The notes below the pieces were generated by a model that saw only the letters and a program-made list of their open reading frames with translations, was not told the origin of the DNA and searched no databases. Made by a program: the position numbers and the translations under genes. Of a DNA stretch of 64,000 nt, positions 23,391 through 31,727 are shown one piece after another. The first letter of the stretch is position 1. Every line of letters begins with the position of its first letter. The DNA is taken from contig NZ_BCRO01000042.1 of NCBI RefSeq assembly GCF_001552635.1, positions 62,001 through 126,000 on the forward strand, given 5' to 3'. Origin of the DNA: Actinomadura hibisca NBRC 15177 (GTDB taxonomy: Bacteria > Actinomycetota > Actinomycetes > Streptosporangiales > Streptosporangiaceae).

Positions 23391-24250
23391 CGGCCCGCCG
23401 CCTCCAGGACGTCCTTGGTGCCCAGCGCCCGCGCGTAGGCGAAGATCCCGACCAGCAGGATCGCCATCAGGGTGAACGACAGCGCCGAGGCCAGCGCGTA
23501 GGAGCTGTTGTCGAAGTACTCGGTCTGGACGACGTTGCCGATCATGGTGTTGCCGGGGCCGCCGAGCACTTCGGCGTTGACGTAGTCGGAGGAGACCGGC
23601 ACGAACGTCATGATGACGCCGGCGAACACCCCCGGCAGCGACAGCGGCAGCACCACCCGCCGGAACACCGCCAGGCGCCCGGCGTACAGGTCGTAGGCGG
23701 CCTCGATGACGCGGTAGTCGATGCGCTCCAGCGCGACGTAGATCGGCAGGATCATGAAGGGCAGGAAGTTGTAGGTCAGACCCGACACCACCGCGAAGCC
23801 GCTGTCCAGGACGTGGAAGCCGTCGGGCAGCAGGCCCCAGCCCTTGAGGGGGCCGAGGACCGGGCCCTCGTCGGTCAGCACCAGTTTCCAGGCGACGGTG
23901 CGCAGCACGAACGACACGAAGAACGGCAGCAGCAGCAGGAACAGCCAGGTGGACTTGTGGCGGCCGCCCTTGAAGGCGATCCAGTACGCGGCCGGGTAGG
24001 CCAGCGCGATGCACGCCAGCGTGGCGAGCCCGCCGTACCACAGGGACCGCACGAGCTTGTCGCCGTAGACGTCCAGGCCGTCGGTGTAGTTGCGCCAGTG
24101 CCAGGTCATCGTGAAGCCGTCGATGATGTTGCCGGTCATCAGCGACACCGACGCCATGTAGACCATCGGCACCACGAAGAACACCGCGAGCCACAGCCCG
24201 CCGGGGAGCACGAGCAGGTAGGGGGCCAGGGCCCCTCTCAGGCGGCGCAT
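23387..24250 (-). CDS. potB: Spermidine/putrescine ABC transporter permease (PotB-like)
   Basis: Permease of 287 residues with six membrane segments (first PYLLVLPGGLWLAVFFVVPM). The coupling motif is EAAYDLYAGRLAVFRRVVLP. The pattern of a large periplasmic loop after helix 1 (MTGNIIDGFTMTWHWRNY) is usual for PotB. The ATG at 24250 follows the potD stop by 2 nt and has GGGGAGC inside the end of potD. Pairs with PotC to form the channel. Confidence 0.92.
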   Translation of the reverse strand: MRRLRGALAPYLLVLPGGLWLAVFFVVPMVYMASVSLMTGNIIDGFTMTWHWRNYTDGLDVYGDKLVRSLWYGGLATLACIALAYPAAYWIAFKGGRHKSTWLFLLLLPFFVSFVLRTVAWKLVLTDEGPVLGPLKGWGLLPDGFHVLDSGFAVVSGLTYNFLPFMILPIYVALERIDYRVIEAAYDLYAGRLAVFRRVVLPLSLPGVFAGVIMTFVPVSSDYVNAEVLGGPGNTMIGNVVQTEYFDNSSYALASALSFTLMAILLVGIFAYARALGTKDVLEAAGR

Positions 24251-24252
24251 GG

Positions 24253-25485
24253 TCAGCTCCCCTGGACGATCGGCGTGAAGATCTTCTGGTACTGCGTCTC
24301 CTCCTGCTGGGTGAGGACGCGGTAGGTGCGCAGCTTGGCGAGGTCGTCGGCGCTGGGGAACACCAGCGGGCTGCCGGCCAGCCGTTCCAGGTCGGCCTTG
24401 TCGTCGCCCTCGGCCGAGCGCGCGTCGGCCTCGATGTACTGCTTGGCGGTGGGGACGGGCGTCACGTAGTTGATGAACTCGGTGAGGGTGGCGTTGCGGC
24501 GCGGGTCGTACAGCCAGTCCATCAGCGTGAGGGCGTCGACGGGGTTGGGCGCGGGCTTGGGGATCATCATGTTGTCGGTCCACAGGGTGCCGCCCTCGCG
24601 CGGCACGACGAACTTCACGTCGTCGCTGGCCAGCGAGTACACGTCGCCCGACCAGGCCATGGTCATCCACACGTCGCCCTTGCTGACGGCGTCGATGTAG
24701 TTCTGCTCGTAGTACTTGCGCACGATGCCCTTGTCGCGCTGCTCGCGCAGCTTGCGCGCGGCGTTCTCCCAGTCCTTGGGGGCGGACTTCTGCGGGTCGA
24801 CGCCGATGGCGAACATCCCGAAGTTGCCGAGTTCCTGGGAGTCGCCCATCATGCCGACCTTGCCCTTGTAGCGGGGGTCGAAGAGCTGGGCGATGCTGGT
24901 GATCTCTTCCTTGACGTACTTGGTGTTGTAGGCGATGCCGGTCACGCCCGAGGTGTACGGGATCGTGAAGGCGTTGCCGGGGTCGTAGGCGGGGTTCTGG
25001 AAGCTGGGCCCGGCGTACTTGCGGAAGTTCTGGAGCCGGTCGTGGTCGAGCGGGGCCAGGAAGCCCAGCTCGATCATCTTGGTGAGCTGGATGCCGTTGG
25101 TGACCACCATCAGGTCGAAGCCGATGGACTGCCCGGCGGCCAGCGGCGCCTGCACCTTGCCGAACCAGTCGGCGGCCTCCTGGATGACCTCCTTGTAGGC
25201 GACCCTGACGCCGGTGTCCTTGGTGAAGGCCTTGATGGTGGCCTGGTCGTCCTCCATGTAGCCGGGCCAGTTCGCCCAGTTCACGGCGCCCTTGCCGGCC
25301 TTGCCCTTCCAGAACGCGTCGATGGTGGCCTGGGTGACCTTGCCGCGGCCGCCCTGCCCGGGGATGGAGCATCCGGCCAGCGCCACGGCCGCCGCGGAGG
25401 CGCCCAGCAGCCGCAGCGCGCCGCGCCGGGTCGTCATGCCGCGCGCGAACGCGGGGGTCGGGGCGGCGTTCCGTCCGCCGCTCAT
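24253..25485 (-). CDS. potD: Polyamine-binding lipoprotein (PotD/PotF-like), Tat-type signal
   Basis: Extracellular substrate-binding protein (410 residues) of the polyamine transporter. The signal peptide has a twin-arginine pair (TTRRGALRLLG, Arg20-Arg21) followed by a lipobox LAGC with Cys39, so it should be exported folded by Tat and lipid-anchored. The mature part shows NWANWPGYMEDD and FDLMVVTNGIQLTKMIELG, as in PotD/PotF. Overlaps the potA stop by 4 nt (ATGA), indicating coupled translation. Ligand choice between putrescine and spermidine cannot be told from sequence; the downstream enzymes favour putrescine. Confidence 0.92.
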   Translation of the reverse strand: MSGGRNAAPTPAFARGMTTRRGALRLLGASAAAVALAGCSIPGQGGRGKVTQATIDAFWKGKAGKGAVNWANWPGYMEDDQATIKAFTKDTGVRVAYKEVIQEAADWFGKVQAPLAAGQSIGFDLMVVTNGIQLTKMIELGFLAPLDHDRLQNFRKYAGPSFQNPAYDPGNAFTIPYTSGVTGIAYNTKYVKEEITSIAQLFDPRYKGKVGMMGDSQELGNFGMFAIGVDPQKSAPKDWENAARKLREQRDKGIVRKYYEQNYIDAVSKGDVWMTMAWSGDVYSLASDDVKFVVPREGGTLWTDNMMIPKPAPNPVDALTLMDWLYDPRRNATLTEFINYVTPVPTAKQYIEADARSAEGDDKADLERLAGSPLVFPSADDLAKLRTYRVLTQQEETQYQKIFTPIVQGS

Positions 25486-26639
25486 GCCGTGCCTATCGCG
25501 TAGGAGTGGCGTGCCTCCCACGCCAGCCACACCTGGTCGCCGCGGGCGGCGAGGTCGTCGGCGTTGGTGGCGTTCTGCTGGAACACCGTGACCTCGGCGC
25601 CGCCGGGCGTGGTGACGAGGTAGCTGGTGGAGGTGCCGAGGTAGACGACCTCGGCGACGGTGGCCCGCACCAGCGAGCCGGGCCGGTCCGGGCGCTCGGT
25701 CAGCAGCTCGATCTTCTCGGGCCGCACGGTGACCTCCAGCCGGTCCCCGGCCGCCGCCGGACGGTCCTCGCGCAGCGGCACCACGATGCGGCCGTCGTCG
25801 CCGTAGGAGATCACGGCCTGCGCGCCGTCCACCCCGCCGACCTCGCCCGACAGCAGGTTGGAGGTGCCGATGAACCCGGCCACGAACTTGGTGGCGGGCC
25901 GCTCGTAGATCTCGCGCGGGGTGCCGAGTTGCTCGACGCCGCCGTCGTTCATCACCGCGATGCGGTCCGACATCGTCAGCGCCTCGCCCTGGTCGTGGGT
26001 GACGTAGACGAAGGTGATGCCGACCTCGCGCTGGATGCGCTTCAGCTCGACCTGCATGGCCTGGCGCAGCTTGAGGTCGAGCGCGCCCAGCGGCTCGTCC
26101 AGCAGCAGCGCGCGCGGCCGGTTGACCAGGGCGCGGGCCAGCGCGACCCGCTGCTGCTGGCCGCCCGACAGCTCGCCGGGGCGGCGCTTCTCCCGGCCCG
26201 CCAGGTCCACGATGCCGAGGATGTCGCCGACCCGCGCTTTGATCTCGCCCTTGGCGACGCCCTTGCGCCGCAGCCCGAACGCGACGTTGTCGAACACGCT
26301 CATGTGCGGGAACAGCGCGTACGACTGGAACACCATGTTCACGTCGCGCTTGTTGGCGGGCACGCCGGTCACGTCGCGGCCGTCCAGGCGGACCCGGCCG
26401 GCGGTCGGCTCCTCGAACCCGGCGATCATCCGCATGGTGGTCGTCTTGCCGCAGCCGGAGGGGCCCAGCAGGGAGAAGAACTCGCCCGGCGCGATGCTGA
26501 GATCGACGCCGCGGACCGCCGCGACCGTGTCGCCGTGCGAGTGGTAGGTCTTGCGGACGCCGTCGAGCTCGATCGCCGGCGCCGCGGGATCGGCCCGGCC
26601 CGGGTCGTCGCGCACCGGGACGGGAGTGGTGTCGGTCAT
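25482..26639 (-). CDS. potA: Polyamine ABC transporter ATPase (PotA-like)
   Basis: ATPase of 385 residues that drives the PotBC channel. Walker A GPSGCGKTT, Q-loop VFQSYALFPH, signature LSGGQQQR, Walker B LLLDEPLGALD and switch His in VTHDQGEA are all intact. A C-terminal TOBE-type regulatory domain (about residues 280-385) follows. The start has AAGGAA 8 nt upstream. The gene lies 93 bp after the aldehyde dehydrogenase and overlaps potD. Confidence 0.94.
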   Translation of the reverse strand: MTDTTPVPVRDDPGRADPAAPAIELDGVRKTYHSHGDTVAAVRGVDLSIAPGEFFSLLGPSGCGKTTTMRMIAGFEEPTAGRVRLDGRDVTGVPANKRDVNMVFQSYALFPHMSVFDNVAFGLRRKGVAKGEIKARVGDILGIVDLAGREKRRPGELSGGQQQRVALARALVNRPRALLLDEPLGALDLKLRQAMQVELKRIQREVGITFVYVTHDQGEALTMSDRIAVMNDGGVEQLGTPREIYERPATKFVAGFIGTSNLLSGEVGGVDGAQAVISYGDDGRIVVPLREDRPAAAGDRLEVTVRPEKIELLTERPDRPGSLVRATVAEVVYLGTSTSYLVTTPGGAEVTVFQQNATNADDLAARGDQVWLAWEARHSYAIGTA

Positions 26640-26732
26640 GGCGGGGTTCCTTCGCGGGGTCGGTGCGACGGGGGGCGCGACAGGGAGGCGCGGCCGAGGC
26701 CCGCCGGTGGCACGGACCTCGGCCGGGACGGC

Positions 26733-28175
26733 TCAGGAGCCGATGTAGTGCATGACGTGCTTGACGCGGGTGTAGTCCTCGATCCCGTAGAGCGACATGT
26801 CCTTGCCGTAGCCGGAGTGCTTGAAGCCGCCGTGCGGCATCTCCGACACGAAGGGGATGTGGGTGTTGACCCAGACCGCGCCGAAGTCCAGGGCCCTGGT
26901 CATGCGCATGGCGCGGCCGTGGTCGCGGGTCCACACGCTGGCGGCCAGGCCGTACCTGACGTCGTTGGCCCAGGCGACGGCCTGCTCCTCGTCGGTGAAG
27001 CTCTGCACGGTGATGACGGGGCCGAACACCTCGTTCTGCACCATCTCGTCGTCCTGGCGGAGCCCGCCGACGACGGTCGGGGAGAAGAAGTACCCGCGCT
27101 CCCCGACACGTTCGCCGCCCGCCAGCACCTCGGCGTGGTCGGGCGCGCGGTCCAGGAAGCCCTGCACCCGCGCGAGCTGGTCGGCGCTGTTGACCGGGCC
27201 GTAGTAGGCGTCCCCGTCGCTCGGCGGCCCGACGGCGGTGCCCCGCGCGGCCTCGGCGAGCGCGGCGGTGAAGTCGGCGGCCAGCCGGTCGGCGACCAGT
27301 ACACGGGTCGCGGCGGTGCAGTCCTGCCCGGCGTTGAAGTACCCGGCCTCGGCGATACCCGCGGCGGCGCTCTCGACGTCGGCGTCGTCGAACACCACGA
27401 CCGGGGCCTTGCCGCCCAGCTCCAGGTGGACGCGCTTGAGGTCGTCGGCGGCGGCCCGCGCGACCTCCATGCCGGCCCGCACGCTGCCGGTGATCGACAC
27501 CATCTGCGGGGTCGGGTGGGTCACCAGGGCGCGGCCGGTGTCGCGGTCGCCGCAGATGACGTTGAACACGCCCGGCGGCAGGTGCTCGGCGGCGATCTCG
27601 GCGAGCAGCAGCGTGCTGGCCGGGGTGGTCTCCGACGGCTTGAGGACGACGGTGTTGCCCGCCGCCAGCGCCGGGCCGAACTTCCACACCGCCATCATCA
27701 TCGGGTAGTTCCACGGCGTGACCTGCGCGCAGACGCCGATCGGCTCGCGCCGGATGGAGGAGGTGTGGTCGGCCATGTACTCGGCGGTGGCCTTGCCCTC
27801 CAGGACCCGGCTCGCGCCCGCGAAGAAGCGGATGTTGTCCACCATGGGCGGGATCTCCTCGTCCATGGTGAGCTGGAGCGGCTTGCCGGTGTCGCGGCTC
27901 TCGGCCTCGACGAGGTCGGCGGCGCGGGCCTCCACGGCGTCGGCGAAGCGCAGCAGCGCGAGGCTGCGGTCCTTGGGGGTGGCGTCGCGCCAGCCGGGGA
28001 AGGCGTCGGCGGCGGCGCGGAAGGCCGCGTCCACGTCGGCGGGCCCGGAGACCGGGGCCTCGGCGTAGGCGTCACCGGTGCTGGGGTCGATCACCTCCAG
28101 CGTCCGGCCTTCCTTGGTGTCGGTGTACGCGCCGCCGATAAAGTTGCGCAGCCTGGTCCTGCCGTCGCTGGTCAC
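26733..28175 (-). CDS. Gamma-aminobutyraldehyde dehydrogenase-like enzyme
   Basis: NAD-dependent aldehyde dehydrogenase of 480 residues. Catalytic Cys is in FNAGQDCTAATR and the general base Glu in LELGGKAP; TPWNYP and ITGSVRAG belong to the cofactor site. The NAGQDCTAA form is characteristic of 4-aminobutyraldehyde dehydrogenases (PatD/YdcW type), which make GABA from putrescine-derived aldehyde. It begins at a GTG with GGAAGGGA 6 nt upstream. First gene of the polyamine operon, divergent from an Lrp/AsnC regulator across a 165-bp spacer with a near-perfect dyad. Together with the flavoprotein and the transporter it completes putrescine uptake and breakdown. Confidence 0.9.
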   Translation of the reverse strand: MTSDGRTRLRNFIGGAYTDTKEGRTLEVIDPSTGDAYAEAPVSGPADVDAAFRAAADAFPGWRDATPKDRSLALLRFADAVEARAADLVEAESRDTGKPLQLTMDEEIPPMVDNIRFFAGASRVLEGKATAEYMADHTSSIRREPIGVCAQVTPWNYPMMMAVWKFGPALAAGNTVVLKPSETTPASTLLLAEIAAEHLPPGVFNVICGDRDTGRALVTHPTPQMVSITGSVRAGMEVARAAADDLKRVHLELGGKAPVVVFDDADVESAAAGIAEAGYFNAGQDCTAATRVLVADRLAADFTAALAEAARGTAVGPPSDGDAYYGPVNSADQLARVQGFLDRAPDHAEVLAGGERVGERGYFFSPTVVGGLRQDDEMVQNEVFGPVITVQSFTDEEQAVAWANDVRYGLAASVWTRDHGRAMRMTRALDFGAVWVNTHIPFVSEMPHGGFKHSGYGKDMSLYGIEDYTRVKHVMHYIGS

Positions 28176-28226
28176 GTCGATCCCTTCCCGGGGGCACCTG
28201 CCCGATGTGTCCGCTTGGTCCCGACC

Positions 28227-28252
28227 TTGACAGAGGACTCGGGCTCTGACAA
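28227..28252. promoter_or_regulatory. Dyad TTGACAGAG-N8-CTCTGACAA, candidate AsnC/Lrp operator
   Basis: Arms at 28227-28235 and 28244-28252 pair at 8 of 9 positions. The dyad sits in the middle of the divergent spacer, and TTGACA/TTGTCA can also serve as -35 boxes on the two strands. Autoregulation by the adjacent AsnC-type protein is a natural reading. Confidence 0.55.
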
Positions 28253-28340
28253 GTGATTCCGTTGTTACGATCCCATTTCACGACTAATTCCTTTGGACCG
28301 TACGCCGAACAGGCACGATGCCGCAGCAAGGAGAGCACCC

Positions 28341-28829
28341 ATGACGGACCGCCGACCGCCGTCGTCCCGACGTGCCCTAGCGTCCGTCCACCTCGACGAG
28401 ACCGCCAAGCAGATCATCGAGCAGCTCCAGCAGGACGGCCGCCGCTCCTACGCGGCGATCGGCAAGGCGGTGGGACTGTCGGAGGCGGCGGTGCGCCAGC
28501 GCGTGCAGAAGCTGCTGGACGCGGGCGTGATGCAGATCGTGGGCGTCACCGACCCGATGATGCTCGGCTTCTCCCGGCAGATGATGATCGGCGTCAAGTG
28601 CGAGGGCGACCTGGAGTCCATCGCCGACCAGCTGGCCGCCGTCGAGGAGATCGACTACGTGGTGATCACCGCGGGCTCGTTCGACATCCTGGTCGAGCTG
28701 GTCTGCGAGGACGACGAGCAGCTGCTGGAGCTGCTGGGCCGCATCCGCGCGGTGCGGGGGGTGGTCTCGACCGAGAGCTTCGTCTACCTGAAGCTGCGGA
28801 AACAGTCCTACTCCTGGGGCACCCGCTGA
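28341..28829 (+). CDS. Lrp/AsnC-family transcriptional regulator
   Basis: A 162-residue regulator. N-terminal HTH at about residues 19-70 (LDETAKQIIEQLQQDGRRSY, then AAIGKAVGLSEAAVRQRVQK), C-terminal RAM/ligand domain with DPMMLGF and VVITAGSFDILVELVCEDDE. AAGGAGAG lies 5 nt before the ATG at 28341. It is divergent from the polyamine catabolism operon and most likely controls it in response to an amine or amino acid. AsnC-like proteins of this length are frequent in such loci in actinobacteria. Confidence 0.9.
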   Translation: MTDRRPPSSRRALASVHLDETAKQIIEQLQQDGRRSYAAIGKAVGLSEAAVRQRVQKLLDAGVMQIVGVTDPMMLGFSRQMMIGVKCEGDLESIADQLAAVEEIDYVVITAGSFDILVELVCEDDEQLLELLGRIRAVRGVVSTESFVYLKLRKQSYSWGTR

Positions 28830-28949
28830 CTCCTGGGGCGCGCGCCGCCCGGCCGGGACCCCGCCACCTTCGGATTCTCCTTCTCCTAGGGGATGCAGCG
28901 GCCGCGCCCGCGGGCGTACTTTGAGATGTTGCCAGGAAGGAGACCGGCC

Positions 28950-29207
28950 ATGTCGGAGTCGGTTCGCCAGGACCTTCCCGCCACCCGCCAGATCGAGCTG
29001 CCCGTCACCGAGGAACAGCACCTTGTGATCCGCAAGGCCGCGGACCTCCTGGGCTGGACGGTCAACCAGTACGTGCTGTGCGCGGTCCTGGACCGAGCTG
29101 AACGCGAACTCTACGAGCACGCCGCGGTCGACGAGCGCGCCGACGGCGACCGCCTGCACTTCGAGGAGACGGCCGCGCCGTTCGTGGCCCTGATAGCCGC
29201 TCTGTGA
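28950..29207 (+). CDS. Small DUF1778-like (ribbon-helix-helix type) protein
   Basis: An 85-residue protein with a strong ribosome-binding site (GGAAGGAG). The central part QIELPVTEEQHLVIRKAADL followed by LGWTVNQYVLCAVLDRA resembles DUF1778/TacA-type antitoxins: a short strand (residues 14-18) followed by two helices. Such proteins bind DNA as dimers and usually precede a GNAT-toxin gene, but no toxin gene is adjacent here, so it would be an orphan. The family call is tentative. It has its own possible -10 element (TACTTT, 28917-28922). Confidence 0.65.
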   Translation: MSESVRQDLPATRQIELPVTEEQHLVIRKAADLLGWTVNQYVLCAVLDRAERELYEHAAVDERADGDRLHFEETAAPFVALIAAL

Positions 29208-29267
29208 AGCCGCCCTGAGGACCCCCGCCCCCGCCCGACAGCGCCGTCGGCCATGACCCCCAGCTGA

Positions 29268-29693
29268 CTACGCCCCCGCCAACGCCGCCCGCAGACGTGC
29301 CGCGTACTCGGCCGCCTCGGCGTCGGACTCGTACTTGGTGCGGGGCCAGAAGAAGCCGCGCAGGCCGTCCTTGGGCCTGCGCGGCACGACGTGGACGTGG
29401 AGGTGCGGGACGCTCTGGCTGATCCGGTTGTTGTTGGCCACGAACGACCCGGCCGCCGCCAGCCCGCTCTCCATGGCCCCCGCCAGCCGCTGCGCGTGCC
29501 GGAACAGCGGCCCGACCTCCTCGGCCGGCAGGTCGGTCAGCGTCTCGTGGTGGTCGCGCGGCACCAGCAGGGTGTGCCCCTTGAACAGCGGCCGCGTGTC
29601 GAGGAAGGCCACCGCGTCGGGCTCCTCCAGCACAAAATGTGCGCCGAGCTCCCCTTTGATGATCCGACAGAACACACACCCGCTGGCACTCAT
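29268..29693 (-). CDS. HIT-family nucleotide hydrolase/transferase
   Basis: A 141-residue HIT protein with the histidine triad HLHVHVVPR and an N-terminal CVFC motif that with a later His often binds zinc. Family members hydrolyse nucleoside phosphoramidates or diadenosine polyphosphates; the exact substrate is open. The ATG at 29693 (MSASGCVFC) is the family-like start, with GAGGGG almost touching it; ATGs at 29702 and 29717 are alternatives. A CAGAAT hexamer 7 nt upstream may make this another leaderless gene. Confidence 0.88.
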   Translation of the reverse strand: MSASGCVFCRIIKGELGAHFVLEEPDAVAFLDTRPLFKGHTLLVPRDHHETLTDLPAEEVGPLFRHAQRLAGAMESGLAAAGSFVANNNRISQSVPHLHVHVVPRRPKDGLRGFFWPRTKYESDAEAAEYAARLRAALAGA

Positions 29694-29815
29694 GCCCCTC
29701 ATTCTGCCCGCCGCCACCCCCGCCCGAAGCGTCCCGCCCCCTGCTCACAGCCCCGGCTACCGGACAACGCGCCCCTATGCCTTCGACCATGAAGCCGGCT
29801 GACCGACAACGGCGA

Positions 29816-31726
29816 TCAGCACGCCGGGACCGGTGGTTCCTCCCGGAAGGCGGCGGCCTGGGTCCGGTAGAGCCCGGCGTAGATCCCGTCCAGGGCCATC
29901 AGCTCCTCGTGGCCGCCGACCTCCGCCAGGGCGCCCCGGTCCAGCACGTAGATCCGGTCCGCGTGCCGGACGCTGGCCATGCGGTGCGTGATCAGCACGA
30001 CCGTGCGTTCCGGGCCGCCGTCGGCCCCCCTCCCCGCCAGCCGCCGGAACGACTCGTAGACGCGGTGCTCGGCGCGCGGGTCCAGCGCCGAGGTCGGCTC
30101 GTCGCAGATGAGCAGCGGCGCGTCCCGGTACACCGCGCGGGCGATCGACACGCTCTGCCACTGCCCGCCCGACAGTTCCGCGCCGCCCGCGAAGCAGCGC
30201 GACAACATGGTGTCGTAGCCGCCGGGCAGCCTGGCGATGATCCGGTCCGCGCCGGAGAAGCGGGCCGCCTCCCCCAGCGCCCGGTCCGCGGGGTCCGGGC
30301 GCCGGTGCCGTCCGATGGTGATGTTCTCGCGGGCGGTCAGCGGCCAGCGCGCCGCCTCCTGGGGGACCAGCGCGACCCGTTCACGGACGCCGGCGGGGTC
30401 GAGACCGGCCGTGTCCACACCGTCCCAGCGGATCGTGCCGGTGTCGGGCCGGTAGAGTCCGGCCAGCAACCTGGCCAGCGTGGACTTGCCCGAGCCGTTC
30501 TCCCCGACCAGCGCGATGACCTCGCCCCTGCGGACGCGCATGTGGACGTCGCGGAGCGCGTCCCGGTCAGCGCCGGGGTAGCGGAAGCCGACGCCGTCCA
30601 GCACCAGTTCCTCGAAGTCGGCGGGGGCGGGCCGTCCGGTGGGCTCGGGGCGGCGCGCCCGGCTGTCGCCGATGAAGGTCTCCAGGTCGGCGATGTAGAG
30701 GCCCTGCTCGTACAGCCGGTTGGCGACCGTGGACAACCTCAGCAGCCCGGCCTGCCCCAGCCGGACCGCGACGACGGCGGTACCGGCCACGGCCAGCGGC
30801 ATCATGCCCTCGGCCAGCAGCCAGCCCAGCACCACGAACAGCCCCAGGGTGGCCGTCCCACCCAGCGTCCGGCCCAGGGTCGTGCGGCGGGCCCCGGCGA
30901 GTTCGACCCGGCGCCGCTCGGCCTCGACCGTGGCCGCCAGCGCCCGGTACTCCCCCAGCAGGAAGTCCTCGGCCGTGCACGCGCGGATCTCGGCGGCCGG
31001 GGCGCGCTGCGACAGCAGGTCTCCCACCATGAGCTGGCGGCGGCGCAACGTCGCCAGGCGCAGCGCACCGGTGTAGGAGTGCCGCGCGGTGCTCAGCGCC
31101 GCCCACGCCTGCGGCAGCACCGACAGGGCCAGCAGCGGCACCAGCAGCGGATGCAGCACGCCCAGCACCCCGGCCACCGCCAGCAGCCCGACCAGGGCGC
31201 TGACCGTCTCCACGAGCTGCTCGACGGCCATCTCGGTGTAGGTCAGGCCACGGTCGCGGGACCGGCTCATCGCGTCGTGCCAGTCGGGATCGTCGAACGC
31301 GGGCAGCTCGACGCCGACGATGGCGGTGTGGAAACGGTCCTCGGCGACCCGCTGCACGCGGGGGGTGAGCCGGGCCTGGAGGTCGGCGACCCCGGCGTCG
31401 GCGAGCCCGCGCAGCGCGTACGCCCCCGCCATCACCAGCAACGCGGGCAGCGCGGCACGGATCCGGTCGGGGGTCGGCCCGGACGCCAGCAGCGCGCTCA
31501 GCACGGCCGTCCCCGCCAGCAGCGCGAACCCGGTCACGGCGGCCGACAACGTCTGCAACGCCAGCAGTCCCAGCGTGGCGCGGCGCCCGGCCGACCAGGC
31601 CAGCCGGAGCACGCGCCCGGTGACGACGGGCAGTTCCCGCGCCGTCCCCCACACGCCCGCGCCCATGAGGCGCGCGTCGTAGCCGGGCAGGAGGGACGGG
31701 TCCAGTTCGGCGGTGTCGCGGCCCAT
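29816..31726 (-). CDS. Lanthipeptide-cluster ABC exporter (permease-ATPase fusion)
   Basis: A 636-residue half-transporter with six membrane helices in the first 300 or so residues and a C-terminal ATPase: Walker A GENGSGKST, signature LSGGQWQ, Walker B LLICDEPTSALD, switch His in ITHRMAS. It lacks the N-terminal C39 peptidase of class II LanT proteins, as usual for class III/IV clusters, so leader removal would need another protease. The ATG lies one base after the synthetase stop (TGACATG), so the two proteins are coupled. Likely exports the modified peptide as a homodimer. Confidence 0.87.
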   Translation of the reverse strand: MGRDTAELDPSLLPGYDARLMGAGVWGTARELPVVTGRVLRLAWSAGRRATLGLLALQTLSAAVTGFALLAGTAVLSALLASGPTPDRIRAALPALLVMAGAYALRGLADAGVADLQARLTPRVQRVAEDRFHTAIVGVELPAFDDPDWHDAMSRSRDRGLTYTEMAVEQLVETVSALVGLLAVAGVLGVLHPLLVPLLALSVLPQAWAALSTARHSYTGALRLATLRRRQLMVGDLLSQRAPAAEIRACTAEDFLLGEYRALAATVEAERRRVELAGARRTTLGRTLGGTATLGLFVVLGWLLAEGMMPLAVAGTAVVAVRLGQAGLLRLSTVANRLYEQGLYIADLETFIGDSRARRPEPTGRPAPADFEELVLDGVGFRYPGADRDALRDVHMRVRRGEVIALVGENGSGKSTLARLLAGLYRPDTGTIRWDGVDTAGLDPAGVRERVALVPQEAARWPLTARENITIGRHRRPDPADRALGEAARFSGADRIIARLPGGYDTMLSRCFAGGAELSGGQWQSVSIARAVYRDAPLLICDEPTSALDPRAEHRVYESFRRLAGRGADGGPERTVVLITHRMASVRHADRIYVLDRGALAEVGGHEELMALDGIYAGLYRTQAAAFREEPPVPAC

Positions 31727-31727
31727 G

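Noticed and set aside
25506..28256. 916-residue open frame on the plus strand opposite the polyamine operon
   Set aside because: It runs across four well-defined genes and has no domain; long antisense frames are expected at this GC content.
28950..29207. Complete toxin-antitoxin pair
   Set aside because: Only the antitoxin-like gene is present; the next gene is a HIT protein on the other strand.
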